Positions 1-12,044 of a stretch of DNA of 64,000 nucleotides are shown here, one piece after another. The notes below the pieces were generated by a model that was not told the DNA's origin, searched no databases, and was given only the letters and a program-made list of their open reading frames with translations. A program made the translations under genes and the position numbers. Origin of the DNA: Saccharopolyspora spinosa NRRL 18395 (GTDB lineage Bacteria; Actinomycetota; Actinomycetes; Mycobacteriales; Pseudonocardiaceae); the NCBI RefSeq assembly GCF_000194155.1, contig NZ_GL877878.1, positions 3,112,851 to 3,176,850 on the forward strand, written 5' to 3'. Each line of letters begins with the position of its first letter. Position 1 is the first letter of the stretch.

Positions 1-3000
1 TTGCATGAGCCGGTCGTGCGGCAGGTCGATCCGATAGGTGGCCAGCTCGCCGCCGACGTGCGCGCGCCACGCCCGGGCTCCTGGACCGGCTTCGGCCGCG
101 ATGTGCACGGCGTCGCCGGGGTAGTGGCCCGGCCGGTGGCCGCGCAGCAGTTCGGCGTTGTGCCGGGCGGTGGCTACGGTGCGGGCGATGCCGGCTTCGG
201 TGAACGCGGCGAACGCGCCGTCGTCTCGGCGCAGCAGCTGCGAGACCGCCTCGAACGCCAGATCCCCCTCGGGTTGGTCGTCGTGGCCGATGGCGGTGAG
301 CAGGATGCGATACACCCGCTGCGCGTCGATCGGTGCGGGCTCGGCACCCAGCGGTGGGTCGATCAGGCACAGCAAGCCGACCTGCAGGTCCCGCTCGCGC
401 GCCTTGATCGCCATGTGGTGGGCGACGAGGCCGCCGAAGGACCAGCCGAGCAGGTGCAGCGGTCCGCGCGGATGCGCCGAGCGGATCTCCTGCAGGTAGC
501 GCTCGGCCATCTCCTCGATGCTGCCCGGTGGCCGCGCGCCTGCGTCACCTTGCAGCGCGTAGACGGGCTGGTCGTGATCGAGGTGGGCCAGCAGCCCGGC
601 GTACGACCAGCCCAGGCCGCTGAGCGGGTGCACGCAGTACAGCGGCGCGGCCTGACCACCGGAGCGCAGCGGCAGCAGGTGCCGTCCTGCTGCGGACGGG
701 CCGGTCAGCGCGCGGTGCAGCGCCGCCGGGGTGCCCGCCTCGAACACGTCGCGGACCTTCGCGCGCAGGCCGAGCCGCGAGCGGATCCGGGCGATCAGGG
801 GGGCAGTGATCAGCGAATGCCCGCCGAGTTCGAAGAAGTTCTCCTCCGGCCCCACGCGGGCGGTCCCCAGCACCTCGGCGAAGATCTCGCACAACACCCG
901 CACCGGCGCCGCCACGTCCGGTTCCCCGGCTGCGGACTGCTCTGCTGCGGTGTCCTCGGCCGGGGTGGGCAGCCGGTCGCGCAGCAGCTTCCCGTTCGCC
1001 GAGAGGGGCAGTTCGTCGCAGGTCAGCAGCCGCGACGGGATCATGTATCCGGGCAGCCTCGCCCTGAGGTGCTCGCGCACCGAGGCGAGATCCACGCCGG
1101 GTGCGACCAGGTGCGCGACGAGCCTGCGGTCGTGGGCGTCGTGCGCGTGCACGGTCACCGCGGCGGCGCGCACCTGCGGGTGCCCGAGCAGCGCGGCCTC
1201 GACCTCGCTCGGTTCGACGCGGTGGCCGCGGATCTTGACCTGCTCGTCCGCGCGGCCGTGGAAGCGCAGCGATCCGTCCGGTGCGCGGGAGGCGAGGTCG
1301 CCGGTGCGGTACATGCGGGTGCCGGGCGGGCCGAACGGGTCGGCGACGAACCGCTGTGCGCTCAGCGCCGCCCGGTGCAGGTAGCCGGTGGCCACGCCGA
1401 GTCCGGAGATGTAGAGCTCGCCGACGGCGCCCGGCGGTGCCGGGCGCAGCCGCTCGTCGAGCACGTGGCAGGCGGTGTTCCATAACGGACGGCCCAGTGG
1501 CACAACCTCCCGCTGCCGGCCTTCGACCGGGCAGGCGCTGGACCAGACCGTCGTCTCGGTGGGGCCGTAGCAGGCCAGCAGCCGCACCCCGAGTCCGCGC
1601 AGCCGCTCAGCCAGCGGGCCGGGCACGGCCTCGCCGCCGATCACCCCGCGGATGCCGCGCAGCGCCCGCGGCCGGCCGGCGGCCAGGGTGCGCCACAGCG
1701 ACGGTGTCGCATGCATTACCGTCACCCGCTGCCGTTCGACCAGCTCCAGCAGCGCATCGGGATCACGGGTGGTGTCGCGGTCGGCTAGGACCACGGCCGC
1801 GCCGGTGAGCGCGCCGAGGTAGAACTCCGGCACGGACATGTCGAATCCCGCCGGGGCGGTGGCCAGCACCCGGTCCCGCGCGCCGACTTCCAGGAGCTCG
1901 GCCAGCGCGGCCAGCAGGTTCACCACCGCGCGGTGGGCCACGACCACGCCCTTGGGGCGGCCGGTGGAGCCGGAGGTGTAGATGACGTAAGCGGTACCGG
2001 TCGCGATTGGTGCGGGTGATCGGCCGGGGCGGGTGAAGCTCAGCTCGCCGCGCGCGTCGGTGCCGACGACGAGCGCGGGCCGGGCGTCGTCCAGCACGGC
2101 GTCGGTGCGCGCGGCGGGCCAGTCCGGTTCGCAGGGCAGGCAGGCGGCGCCGGTGCGCATTACGGCCAGCATCGTGGCGAGCAGGTCGGGTGTGCGGGGC
2201 AGGGCCGAGGCCACCAGCGCTCCCGGGCCGATGCCGTGCTCGGTGAGCTGCGCGGCGATCTCCCGCACCCGCTGGTCGAGTTCCCGGAACGTCAGCGCTG
2301 CGTGGTCGTGCAGCACCGCCTCGGCGTGCGGGGTTCGGGCGACCTGCGCGGCGAACAGCTCGTGCAACGGGGTCGGCGGGGCCTGGCGGGCGGTGTCGTT
2401 GCAGCCGTGGACCAGCCAGTGGTGCTCCTGCTCGGAAACCACGGGCAGCTCGGCGATCGGTGTGCCGGGCGCGTCGGCCGCGGCGCGCAGCAGGAGCTCG
2501 AAGCGGCTGATCAGCTTCCGCGCGGTGTCCGGGGCGAACAGTTCGGTGTCGTACTCCAGCACCCCGGTGATGCCCTCGGGCATTCCGGTCGGGGTGTGGT
2601 TCTGGCGCAGGCTCAGCAGCAGGTCCAGCCGGGAGGACTCGCCGTGCAGCGCCACCTGCTCGGTGCTGATGCCGGGCAGGTCGAATTCCTGCGACGGGGT
2701 GTCCTGGAAGGCCAGCATCACCTGGAACAGCGGGTGGTGGCCCAGCGATCGGGCCGGGTTGAGCAGTTCCACCAGCCGCTCGATGGGCACCTCCTGGTGG
2801 TCGAAGGCGTCGAGGTCGGCCGCCCGGACCCGCCGCAGCAGTTCGCTGAAGCTGGGCCGCCCGGACAGGTCGGTACGCAGCACGACGGTGTTGACGAAGC
2901 AGCCCACCGCGTCGTGCAGCGCGGCGTCGTTGCGCCCGGCCACCGGGGTGCCGATCGGGATGTCCTCACCGGCGCCGAGCCTGCACAGCAGGGCGGCGAA

Positions 3001-5238
3001 CGCGGCGTGCAGCACCATGAACGGGCTGACGTCGTGGTCCTGGGCCAGCCGCAGCACCGCCGCGTGCAGCTTCGCATCCAGGGCCACCTCGATCGTCTCG
3101 CCGCGGTGCGCCGAGACCGGCGGGCGGGGGTGGTCGGTGGGCAGCGGGAGCAGTTCGGGGGCACCGGCGAGCACCTTCGTCCAGTGCCGCAGCTGCGGCT
3201 CGGCGTCGATCGCCTGCTGCCAGACGGTGAAGTCGGCGTACTGCACCGGGCTGGTGGGCCAATGCGGGCTTCGACCGGTGGACCTGGCCCGGTAGGCGGT
3301 GGACAGGTCGCGGGCCAGCGGGGCCAGCGACCAGCCGTCCACCGCGATGTGGTGCAGCAGCACCAGCAGCACGTGCTGGCCGGGACCGTGCTCGTAGAGG
3401 GTCGCGCGGATCGGCAGCTCGGCCGCGAGGTCGAATCGGTGCGCCGAGTCCGCCGCCAGCCGCGCAGCTAGATCGGCCTCGGTGACCTGGACGTGCTCGA
3501 ACCGCAACTGCTCGGGGCTGCGCACCTGCTGCCACGGTCCGTCGTCGGATTCGGCGACCACCGTGCGCAGGCTCTCGTGCCTGGCCACGACGTCGCCCAG
3601 CGCCGCGCGCAGCGCGGTGGCCGACAGCGGCCCGTCCAGGCGCACCGCGAAGCGCATGTTGTAGGTGGTCGCGAACTCGTCGAAGCCGCTGATGAACCAC
3701 AGCCGCCGCTGCGCGGGTGAGAGCGGTACGTGCTGTGGCCGCCGGTCCGGGCGCAGCGAGGGCCGGTCGCGGGTGCGGGCCCGGGCGACGTGGCCAGCGA
3801 GTTCGGCCACGGTCGGCGCGTCGAACAGGGTGCGGATGTCGAGTTCCACGCCGAGCCCGGAGCGCACCCGGTTGATCAGCCGGGTGGCCAGCAGCGAGTG
3901 CCCGCCGCTGTCGAAGAAGCTCTCCTGCACCCCGATCTCCGGTATGCCCAGCGTCGCGGCGAACGCCTCGCACAGGAACCGCTCCAGCGGCCCCCCGGGT
4001 GCCCGGCCCGCAGCGCGCCCACGCCCGCTCCCGGGCTCCGGCAACGCGGCGCGGTCCAGCTTTCCGTTGGCGGTCAGCGGGATCTCGGCGACGGCGACGA
4101 CGAATGCGGGAACCATGTGCGCGGGCAGCAGCATCGCGGCGTGCTCCCGCAACTGAGCGGGATCGACCTCGGTGGTGGGCACGACGTAGGCGACCAGCCG
4201 GCCGCCGCCGGTGTCGTCGTGCTGGGCGAGCACCACCGCGCGGGCCACCGACGGGTGCAGTTCGAGGACGTGCTCCACCTCGGCGGGTTCGATGCGGAAA
4301 CCGCGCACCTTCACCTGCAGGTCGACGCGCCCCAGGTACTCCAAGGACCCGTCCGGCAGCGCCCGCGCCAGGTCGCCGGAGCGGTACAACCGCGCACCGG
4401 CGGGCCCGAACGGGTCAGCGACGAACCGGGCGGCGGTCAGCCCCGCCCGCCCCAGGTATCCGCGCGCCACCCCGGGCCCGCCCAGGTAGATCTCCCCTGG
4501 ACATCCCGGCGGCACCGGGCGCAGCGCGTGGTCGAGCAGGTGCAGCCGCAGGTCCGCCAGCGCCGTCCCGATCACGCTGCGCGTCTCGGCCGGGTCGGAC
4601 AGCAGCGCCCAGGTGGCGTGCACCGTGGTCTCGGTGATGCCGTACATGTTGACCAGCCTCGGCCGCTGCTGGCCGTGCCAGCCACGCAGCCGGGCCGGGT
4701 CCAGCGCTTCCCCGGCGAAGACCACGTGGCGCAGCGCGGGCAGTCCGCCGCCGGGTTCTTCCTGCGCGAGCTGGTAAAACGCCGACGGCGTCTGGGACAG
4801 CGCTGTGACCCCTTCGGCGTCCAGCAGATCCCGCAGCGCCCGAGGCGCGCGGGTGACCTCGCCCGGCACCACCACCAGCCGCCCGCCCCGGCCCAGCGCG
4901 CTCCACAGTTCCCACACCGACACGTCGAACGCGCAGGAGTGAAACAGCGCGTGCACGTCATCGGGCCCAAACCCGAAGAGGCCGTCGGTGACCTCCAGCA
5001 GCCGCAGGACGTTGCGGTGCGAGACCACCACGCCCTTGGGTTCACCGGTCGAACCGGACGTGTAGATCACGTAGGCCGCGTGGTCCGGGTGGACGGGCAC
5101 CCGCAGGGCCTCGGCCCCGGCGGCGGCCAGTTCGGCTCTGGTTCGGGGATCGTCGAGCAGCAGCGCGCCGGGATGCGCCGGCAGCACCGGCCGCAGCGCG
5201 CGCACCGAGACGATCACCACCGGCTCGGCGTCGGCGGT
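1..5238 (-). CDS. NRPS, last part: A2, T2, C3, A3, T3, thioesterase (partial, runs off left edge)
   Basis: The frame whose codons end at position 1 is open from about 5238 and agrees at every point I translated (5100-4981, 3912, 1482, 60-1). The first usable start is GTG 5220, but biologically this is the continuation of the same protein. Domains: A2 ([13 protein letters not shown] at about 5060; pocket reading D-V-W-S-V-A-M-V-H-K, Thr-like), T2 with DSGGHSLLA (3912), C3 with HHIAVDGWS (about 3740-2430), A3 ([14 protein letters not shown] near 1980; unusual pocket D-M-P-H-V-G-C-V-W-K, no assignment), T3 with FFELGGHSL (about 830), and a terminal thioesterase with GWSFGG (about 425-450). A C-terminal TE means this module releases the product. 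The protein is cut by the window edge shortly before the expected TE end. Confidence 0.85.
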
Positions 5239-8200
5239 GCGACGGGTGTTCCGGGTCCAGCGGCAGGTACCCCGCCCCGGATTTCAGCGCCGCCAGCAAA
5301 GCCACCACCAGGTCCAGCGAACGCGGCAACGCCAGCGCCACCAGCCGTTCCGGCCCGGCGCCGCGCGCGATCAGCAGCCGCGCCAGCCGGTTCGCCCGTT
5401 CGTTGAGCTCGCCGTATGTGAGCCGTTCCGCCCCGAACGAGACCGCGACGGCCTCGGGGTGAGCCACGGCGTGCACCTCGAACAGCTCCGGCAGCGCGGC
5501 GTGCTGCAGTCCGGGCGGCGAGATCGCTGCGGTGTCAAGGTCTTCGCCGGGCAGCAGCAGCGTGATCTCGCCGAGGCGGGAGTGCGGTGTCGCGCCGATC
5601 CGGGCCAGCACCGCGGCCAGCCGCCGAAGCAGCCGCCGCGCCGCGGCCTCGCCGAGCACGTCGAGGCGGTGGTCGAGCCGGAACCCGAGCTGATCACCGG
5701 GCACCACGATCAGCGACAGCGGGTAATGCGTGCCGTCGAGCACTTCGACGCCGGTAACCCGCAGCCCCGGCACGGGGTGGGCGTCGGGGTCATCCGACGG
5801 GTAGTTCTCGAAGACCACCGCGGTGTCGAACAGCTCTCCGTACCCGGCGATGGCCTGCAGCCGCGTCAGGTCCGCATGCTGGTGCTCGAGCACCGCGAGC
5901 TGCTGGTCCCGCAGTGCCGCCAGCGCTTCGGCCACGGTGCGTCGCGGATCGAGCCGCACCCGCACCGGAACGGTGTTGATCAGCAGCCCGACGACGTCCT
6001 CCACCCCCGGCAGCTCCGGCGGGCGGCCGGCGACCGTGGCACCGAAGACCACGTCATCGCGACCGGTCAGCGCGCCCAGCAGCATCGCCCACGCCAGCTG
6101 CACCACGGTGCTCACCGTCGAACCCAGCCGCTGCGCGGTGCGCCGCACCGCGTCGGTGCCGACCGCGTCGAGCCGGTCTAACACCCGGCCTCGGTCCTCG
6201 GCGCCACGGCCCGCCGCCGGGGCCACCAGCGTCGGACCATCCACATCGGACAAGATCGTGCGCCAGACCTCCTCGTGCGCGGCGCCGTCGCGCTCCCGCG
6301 TCCAGTCCAGGAACCGCCGGTAGTCGGCGGGTGCGGGCAGCGCCGCCCCGGCATAGAGCGCGAAAAGGTCGTTGATCAGGATCGGCGTGGACCACCCGTC
6401 GATCACGATGTGGTGGGTGCTGAGCACCAGCACGTGCCGGTCCGCGCCCGCGCCCAGCAGCGCCGCCCGCCACACCGGGGCCTCGGCCAGGTCGAAGCGC
6501 CGCGCCCGGTCGGCGTCGAGGAACCGCGAGACCTCCTGCGCCGTGGCGTCCTCCCGCCGCGTCCACTCGATGTTGAAGCTCGCCGGCCAGACCTGCACCG
6601 GCACTCCTTCAGCGTCATGGCGGAACGCCGCCGACAGCTGCGGGTGCCTGCGCAGCAACGCGTGCACCGCCTCGCGCAGCCGCTGCTCGTCGAGCTCTCC
6701 GGTGAGCTCGAAGACGAACCGCACCAGGTAGGGATCGGCGGCCTGCGCGTCGTACATCGAGTGGAAGAGCAGCCCCTGCGCCAGCGGCGGCAGCGGCAGC
6801 ACCGTGTCCGCCCGCTGCCCGGCACCCTCCCGCGCGTGCTCGGCCATCGCGCCGAGCACCGCGAACCAGCGCTCGCCCAGGACCGCGGCCTCGCGCTCGC
6901 CAAGCAGTTGCCCGTCCCAGGACCAGTTCGCGGTCAGCCGCGGCCCGGCGGGCTCGTCGGTGACCGCGCAATCCAGCTCGACCAGGTGCACCATCCGCAT
7001 GTCCTGCGGCATCGACGAGCCAAGCACCGGCGCCAACGGGCGCGGGCACCAGTCCGCGTCGCTGCCCGCGTCGAACCTGCCGAGGTAGTTGAACCCGAAC
7101 CGCGGTCGCGGCCCGCCCGCAAGGACCGGGGCGCTCTGCGGGTTCAGGTAGCGCAGCAGGCCGTAGCCGAAACCGTTGCGCGGCACCGCACCCAGCGCGG
7201 CCCGCACGTTCTCGACCACCTCGCCGAGCAGGCGGCGGTCCTGCTGAGCCGCCCCCGGTTGCAGCTGCACCGGGAACTGCGTGGTGAACCAACCGACGGT
7301 GCGCGAGAGGTCGAACCCGCCGAACTCCTCGCGCCCGTGCCGCTCCACGTCCACCAGCACTGCGGGCCCGTCGGCCACCGCGAGAGCGAACGCGCTCAGC
7401 AGCAACGTGTCGGCGGAGCAGCCGAAAACGGCGGTTGCCTGCTCCAGCAAACCGGCGGTGATCTCTTCGGGCAGCTGCAACGACAGGTGGCCGCGGTCGG
7501 ACTCCGCGCCCGGCTGCGCCGACGGCCCGCTGACCTCGGCGACCTGACGCCACCACGGGAACTCCGCCTGCGTTCCCGGTTCCCGCGCGTGCTCGGGCAG
7601 CGCCCGCGCCCACTGCGCGAACGAGGTCCCCGCGACCTCCGCTCTCGGGGACCTCCCACCGAGCACGACCTGCCCCGCCTCGCGCAGGTCGTCGAGCAGG
7701 ATCCGCCACGACACCCCGTCCACGGCCAAGTGGTGCACCGCGAGCACGAGCGTGCCCGGCTCGCCACCGGCATCCAGCCACACCGCGCTCACCGCCGGGC
7801 CGGTCTCGATGTCCAGCCGCGCCTGCGCGCGTCGCGCCCACTGCCCCGCCAGCTCCCGCCTGCGCTGCTCGGCGAGCTCACGCACGTCCACCCGCGCGAA
7901 GTCGTACCCGGCCTGCGCCGCGACCTGCAGGTTCCACAGCCCACCGGCGGCCGTGAGCTTCAACCGCAGCGCGTCGTGCCGTCGCACCAGCGACGAGAGC
8001 ACCGACCGCAGCCCCTGCTCCCCCACGGCGGGCACCCGCAGCGTCGCGCACTGGGCGAACCCGGCCAACGCACCGCCGCGTTCCCGCAGCCAGTGCATGA
8101 TCGGCGTCAACGGCAGCGGACCGACCGCAGCACCCGGCCCCGGCAGCGCCGGTGCGGCCGCACCCACCCGCTTGGCCAGCGCGGCAACGGTCGGGTGGCG

Positions 8201-9754
8201 GAACACGTCGGAGGTGCCGAGTTCGAGGCCACCGCGCCGGGCCCGGCTGGCGAGCTGGATCGCCTTGATGCTGTCACCGCCCAGGGCGAAGAAGTCCCGG
8301 TCCGGCGGCACCTCGGCCAAGCCGAGCACCTCGCGGAACAACCCGGCCAGCAGCTCCTCGGCCGCCGACGCCGGGACCGGGGATTCGGTGGGCGCTTCCT
8401 GCGGCGCGGAGTCTTCGGCCGGATCGGGCAGGGCGGCGCGGTCCAGCTTCCCGTTGCGGTTCAACGGCAACTCCGCCACCACCACGAATTGCGAGGGCAC
8501 CATGAACGGCGGCAGCAGCGCGGCCACGTGCTGCCGCAACGCGGCCGGATCCGCCTGCTCGGCCACGACGTAGGACACCAGCCGCCGCCCGGTTTCCCCC
8601 TCACGCAGCACCGTCGCCGCCTGCCGCACGCCCTCGGCCCGCCCCAGCGCGGCGTCGACCTCCCCCGTCTCGATGCGGTGACCGCGCAACTTGACCTGGC
8701 CGTCGCCGCGGCCGGCGAAGTGCAGCGTGCCGTCCGGGTTCCACCGCGCCAGATCACCAGTTCGGTACATCCGCTCGCCCGGCGCCCCGTACGGGCAGGC
8801 CACGAACCGCTGCACCGTCGCGGCCGGATCGGCCAGGTAACCGCGAGCCAGTCCGAACCCGGCCAGATAGAGCTCCCCGACCGCGCCCAGCGGCACCGGC
8901 CGCAGCGCGGCGTCGAGCAGGTGCACCCGCTTGCCGTCGATCGGCGCGCCGATGGGCACCGCGGTGGCGTCCTCGGAGTCGACGACGTGGCGAGTGGCGA
9001 ACACGGTCGTCTCGGTCGGGCCGTAGCCGTTGACCACCACGAGCTCCGGGACGACCGCCCGGACCCGGCGCACCGCCGCCGCCGGGACCACGTCGCCGCC
9101 CGTCCAGACCTGCCGGACACCGCGCAGCCACCCCGGGGCCTCCTGGCTGACCGCGTCGAACAATCCCGCCGTCAACCACAACCCGGTCACCCCGCACCCG
9201 GCGACCACCTCACCCAGCACCTGCAGATCCGCTTCGCCCGGCGGGGCGAGCACGACCTCACCACCGGTCAGCAGCGGGACCCACAGCTCCAAGGTCAACG
9301 CGTCGAAGGCGTGCGGGGAGTGCAGCAGCACCCGCTCGGCGGCGCCCTCGGCCCACCACCGGTCCTCGGTCAAGCGCACCACGTTCTCGTGCGTGATCGC
9401 GACGCCTTTCGGCGTGCCGGTGGAACCCGAGGTGAACATGACGCAGGCCAACCGGCCCGGCGTGATCGCCGCAGCGGTCACCGGGGCCGTGCCGCCGCCC
9501 GCTGCCACGTCCACGACCGTCCCGGTGTTGCGGAACCAGCCGGTGAACTCGTCCTGCGCGGTGGCCTCATCGGTGATCAGCAGCGCGAGATCCGCCCCGT
9601 CCGCGATGGAGCGCAACCGGTGCGCCCCGTCGGCCCGGTGCAGCGGCATGTACGCCGCCCCGGCCCGCACCACCGCCAGCACCGCGACCACCAAGCCCAC
9701 CGAGCGCTCGACGAGCAGCCCGACCGGAGACTCCGCACCTGCCCCGGCCGCCAC
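5042..9754 (-). CDS. NRPS, middle part: rest of A1, T1, epimerase, C2, start of A2
   Basis: Continues the synthetase after the frame break at about 9758. Order seen: A1 ([32 protein letters not shown]; about 9750-8425), thiolation domain with FFALGGDS (near 8275), epimerization domain (about 8130-6850; [11 protein letters not shown] and [10 protein letters not shown] are typical of E domains), a condensation domain with HHIVIDGWS (about 6800-5520), and the start of A2. My manual reading of the A1 pocket is D-A-L-W-W-G-G-V-F-K, which loosely resembles valine-type codes; treat as tentative. The E domain predicts a D-residue at position 1, and a condensation domain following E should be of the DCL type. 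After DPEHPS (about 5245) roughly 17 bases appear to be missing relative to a normal A domain, which shifts the frame. The last ~80 codons down to 5042 are therefore out-of-frame tail. Confidence 0.85.
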   Translation of the reverse strand: MAAGAGAESPVGLLVERSVGLVVAVLAVVRAGAAYMPLHRADGAHRLRSIADGADLALLITDEATAQDEFTGWFRNTGTVVDVAAGGGTAPVTAAAITPGRLACVMFTSGSTGTPKGVAITHENVVRLTEDRWWAEGAAERVLLHSPHAFDALTLELWVPLLTGGEVVLAPPGEADLQVLGEVVAGCGVTGLWLTAGLFDAVSQEAPGWLRGVRQVWTGGDVVPAAAVRRVRAVVPELVVVNGYGPTETTVFATRHVVDSEDATAVPIGAPIDGKRVHLLDAALRPVPLGAVGELYLAGFGLARGYLADPAATVQRFVACPYGAPGERMYRTGDLARWNPDGTLHFAGRGDGQVKLRGHRIETGEVDAALGRAEGVRQAATVLREGETGRRLVSYVVAEQADPAALRQHVAALLPPFMVPSQFVVVAELPLNRNGKLDRAALPDPAEDSAPQEAPTESPVPASAAEELLAGLFREVLGLAEVPPDRDFFALGGDSIKAIQLASRARRGGLELGTSDVFRHPTVAALAKRVGAAAPALPGPGAAVGPLPLTPIMHWLRERGGALAGFAQCATLRVPAVGEQGLRSVLSSLVRRHDALRLKLTAAGGLWNLQVAAQAGYDFARVDVRELAEQRRRELAGQWARRAQARLDIETGPAVSAVWLDAGGEPGTLVLAVHHLAVDGVSWRILLDDLREAGQVVLGGRSPRAEVAGTSFAQWARALPEHAREPGTQAEFPWWRQVAEVSGPSAQPGAESDRGHLSLQLPEEITAGLLEQATAVFGCSADTLLLSAFALAVADGPAVLVDVERHGREEFGGFDLSRTVGWFTTQFPVQLQPGAAQQDRRLLGEVVENVRAALGAVPRNGFGYGLLRYLNPQSAPVLAGGPRPRFGFNYLGRFDAGSDADWCPRPLAPVLGSSMPQDMRMVHLVELDCAVTDEPAGPRLTANWSWDGQLLGEREAAVLGERWFAVLGAMAEHAREGAGQRADTVLPLPPLAQGLLFHSMYDAQAADPYLVRFVFELTGELDEQRLREAVHALLRRHPQLSAAFRHDAEGVPVQVWPASFNIEWTRREDATAQEVSRFLDADRARRFDLAEAPVWRAALLGAGADRHVLVLSTHHIVIDGWSTPILINDLFALYAGAALPAPADYRRFLDWTRERDGAAHEEVWRTILSDVDGPTLVAPAAGRGAEDRGRVLDRLDAVGTDAVRRTAQRLGSTVSTVVQLAWAMLLGALTGRDDVVFGATVAGRPPELPGVEDVVGLLINTVPVRVRLDPRRTVAEALAALRDQQLAVLEHQHADLTRLQAIAGYGELFDTAVVFENYPSDDPDAHPVPGLRVTGVEVLDGTHYPLSLIVVPGDQLGFRLDHRLDVLGEAAARRLLRRLAAVLARIGATPHSRLGEITLLLPGEDLDTAAISPPGLQHAALPELFEVHAVAHPEAVAVSFGAERLTYGELNERANRLARLLIARGAGPERLVALALPRSLDLVVALLAALKSGAGYLPLDPEHPSHRRRRAGGDRLGARAAAGAAGASRRAAARRSPNQSRTGRRRGRGPAGARPPGPRGLRDLHVRFDR

Positions 9755-11262
9755 GAGCCGGCCAGCGCCTCGGCGCGGGCGTCGAGCTCGCGGTAGGTCA
9801 GCCGCTCACCGGTGGCGGGTGCGCGCACCGCGAACGCCTCAGGCGCGGCGGCGACCCGCTCGGCGAACCGCGACACCAGGTCTTGCGCGGGAGCGGAGCC
9901 CGCCGCCCCGGTGCCCGCGGACCGCACCGGGGCCCGTTCGGCGGGGGTGGTCGTCTCGAGTCGCGCGATCCGGGTGCCCGGGTCGGCCCGCACCAACTGC
10001 TCCAGCAGGTGCAGAAACCGGTCACGGGCGGCCGCGAGCACTGCGCGGTCGTGGTTGGCCGGGTTCGCGTCAAAGTCGAAGCGCAGCAGCCCATCACCGC
10101 GGTCGTAAGCGACCACGGAGAAGTCCTCCGACGGCGGCGCCGCCACGTTGTGCACGGTCGCGGTGCCATCGCCGAAGCTCAGCCCGTAGGCGAACTTCTG
10201 CACGTTGACCACCGGCCCGAAGAACCTGCGGCCGTCCTCGGAATACCCGGCCTCCCGCCTCAGCCGCTCTCCTCGGTACCGCTGGTGGGCCAGCACCGAC
10301 CGCACCCGGTCGCAGACCTGCCCGAGCAGCTCGGCGACCGTGTCCGCCGGGTCCAGACGCAACCGCAGCGGCAGCACGTTCGCCGACATCGACGGCACGG
10401 TCCAGCTGAACCCGCTGAACCGGCCCGGCACCGGCAGGCTCAGCACCACCTCCCGGCTGCCCGACATCGCCTGGGTGTGCAGGGCGGTCGCCGCGATCAC
10501 CAGCCGCGACCAGCGCCTGCCGAACCGGTCGGCCGCCGCGCGCAGCTCGGCGAACTTCGCCTCGCCGAACGTGGTGGTCAGCCGCAGCGAACTCGCCGCG
10601 GCAGCGGCCGGCCGGGCCGCCATGCTCAGGAAACCGGGACCATCGGCGAGGTGCTCGTGCCACCACCTCCGGTCCGCGTCGAACTCCGCCGAACTCCGAT
10701 AGCCGTCCTCTTCGGCCAGCAACCCAGCCAGGCCGCCCCACTGACCGGCCGGGACGGGGAGCCCGCGGTGCAGGTGGTCGTAGATCACGGCGATCCGCGT
10801 GGTCAGCATCGTCATGCCGACACCGTCGAGGGCAATGTGGTGCGCCCATTGGAAAAGCAGGTGCCGCTGCGCGGCCAGGCGCAGCACCACCGCGCCGTGG
10901 ACCGGGCCGTCCCGCAGCTCCAGCGGCCGGTCCAGCTCGGCGCGCATCCAGCTCAGTGCCGCGCCGTGCGGATCGTCCGCACCGCTCAGGTCGTGCACCG
11001 CCACCGCGGGCTCGAGCTGGCGCAGGTGCTGGCGCGGGCGACCGTCGGACGCTTCGGTGAAGGTGGTGTTCACCGCCTCGGCCTCCCGCGCGGCCAGCCG
11101 CACCGCCGTGCACAGCAAGCCGACCTCCAGCGGCCCGGTGATCTCGGCGTACTCGCCCCACAGGTACGGCGAGGAGCTCGCGGAACCGGCCTGCTCGGCC
11201 AGCCAGATCCCGAGCTGGGCTTCGGAGACGGGGAGTTCGGTGGCCTGGTCGTGCGAGGTCAT
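9577..11262 (-). CDS. NRPS, first part: starter condensation domain and start of A1
   Basis: First section of a trimodular non-ribosomal peptide synthetase. The start chosen is the ATG at 11262, with GAGG seven bases upstream; a TTG at 11268 is also open. Residues 1-430 form a condensation domain with the active-site motif HHIALDG. Several stretches ([11 protein letters not shown] near the start, [25 protein letters not shown]) match the layout of the first condensation domain of DhbF/EntF, which takes an aryl acid from a carrier protein. This is family knowledge and suggests an aryl or acyl starter. The first adenylation domain (A1) begins near 9860. At about 9758 the reading frame is lost by what looks like one missing base after [11 protein letters not shown]1 continues in another frame from 9754. 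The ORF end at 9577 is therefore artificial. I saw no iron-box sequence upstream. Confidence 0.85.
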   Translation of the reverse strand: MTSHDQATELPVSEAQLGIWLAEQAGSASSSPYLWGEYAEITGPLEVGLLCTAVRLAAREAEAVNTTFTEASDGRPRQHLRQLEPAVAVHDLSGADDPHGAALSWMRAELDRPLELRDGPVHGAVVLRLAAQRHLLFQWAHHIALDGVGMTMLTTRIAVIYDHLHRGLPVPAGQWGGLAGLLAEEDGYRSSAEFDADRRWWHEHLADGPGFLSMAARPAAAAASSLRLTTTFGEAKFAELRAAADRFGRRWSRLVIAATALHTQAMSGSREVVLSLPVPGRFSGFSWTVPSMSANVLPLRLRLDPADTVAELLGQVCDRVRSVLAHQRYRGERLRREAGYSEDGRRFFGPVVNVQKFAYGLSFGDGTATVHNVAAPPSEDFSVVAYDRGDGLLRFDFDANPANHDRAVLAAARDRFLHLLEQLVRADPGTRIARLETTTPAERAPVRSAGTGAAGSAPAQDLVSRFAERVAAAPEAFAVRAPATGERLTYRELDARAEALAGSWRPGQVRSLRSGCSSSARWAWWSRCWRWCGPGRRTCRCTGPTGRTGCAPSRTGRISRC

Positions 11263-11690
11263 CGGCAATCCTCACCGGCAAGGGGGTGGCCCGCGCCTGA
11301 CAGCGTCGATCAGCACCGGTCGCCGCGCGGCGCGACCGGGCGCGGTGGATTTCGTCGGATCACGAGCAGAGTTCGCGGTGGCGCGCTGCGCCCGGGCCTG
11401 GTGTCACTTCACCGGCATCAGCGGATCTTCGGCGGGAGCACGCCGCGGCCGACGGATACCCCGTCGGCCAGGCCACGAACCCTGGTCCTGCGCAAGGCGT
11501 GTTCTCGCGCGTCGCACCTACCGCCTCGCGGGCGGTGATCTCCCTCAAGCACGTCCCGACTCTGACACACGCTCACACGCGAGTCGACTCAAAACACTCA
11601 AATAGCGCAATTTGGACTTCGCGGGCGATGTTCCCGGTCACGCCCCTGAGAGCGGGCACCATCCAGCCGCCTAATCGGCCAGCGCATGCA
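11263..11690. other. Upstream region of the NRPS, no gene seen
   Basis: About 430 bases. It contains a small inverted repeat of the type CCGCC...GGCGG near 11520-11536, but no coding sequence that I can support and no sequence close to the actinobacterial iron box (IdeR/DmdR type). Confidence 0.5.
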
Positions 11691-11902
11691 GCGGTTCACG
11701 ACCGATCAGCTCCGACCGATCAGCTCCACCGGGAACGCGAACGCCTGCCCTCGATCGCCGGCCGGGTCGCCCGCGTGCTGGCCGACGAGGCCAACGCGGA
11801 TCAGCTGACCTTTGTGGACATTGATTCGCTGCTGCGCCAGGTGTATGGCAAGAAGATGCAGGGCGCGCGGTTCGGGCACGCCAGGGTCGGTGGTTATCCG
11901 GG
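11690..11902 (+). pseudogene. IS1380-family transposase fragment
   Basis: The frame covering RVARVLADEANADQL, FVDIDSLLRQVYG and GHARVGGYP reads like the middle of an actinobacterial IS1380 transposase, around its first catalytic Asp. Both ends of the transposase are missing. Homology stops after GGYP at about 11902, exactly where a DUF262 fragment begins on the other strand. It is a relic with no start or stop of its own. Confidence 0.6.
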
Positions 11903-12044
11903 TGTGATTGCGCTTGACCAGATCTTCCCAAAGCCGCTCAAGGTGTCGCCTGCTCCACGAGTACGTCCGCTGATAGAGCGGAACCTGATACTGCTTGGAG
12001 CCTTCGAGCAGCTCCTGAAGCACGGTCTGGCGTGCGACGACCAT
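11903..12044 (-). pseudogene. DUF262 (GmrSD-type) protein, N-terminal fragment
   Basis: ATG at 12044 follows GGATGAAAGGG. The first ~45 residues contain LLEGSKQYQVPLYQRTYSW and LERLWEDLV, the usual start of DUF262 proteins. In this family the PxYQRxYsW region is the N-terminal nucleotide-binding/nuclease motif of GmrS-like modification-dependent restriction enzymes. After LVK the sequence loses resemblance and runs into the IS1380 scar. The gene is thus only a stub of a former defence-type gene that normally has 500 or more residues. Confidence 0.6.

Noticed and set aside
1..5406. Several plus-strand open frames (1-1485, 2033-3295, 2236-3471, 3730-5406)
   Set aside because: All mirror the NRPS reading frame and lack recognisable domains.
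6275..9796. Very long plus-strand open frame (about 1170 codons) opposite the NRPS
   Set aside because: It is the antisense frame of the GC-rich synthetase; the protein is Arg/His/Gln/Pro-rich without any domain, while the minus strand has clear NRPS motifs.
11263..11690. Iron-box (IdeR/DmdR) search upstream of the NRPS
   Set aside because: No sequence close to the TTAGGTTAGGCTAACCTAA pattern was found.
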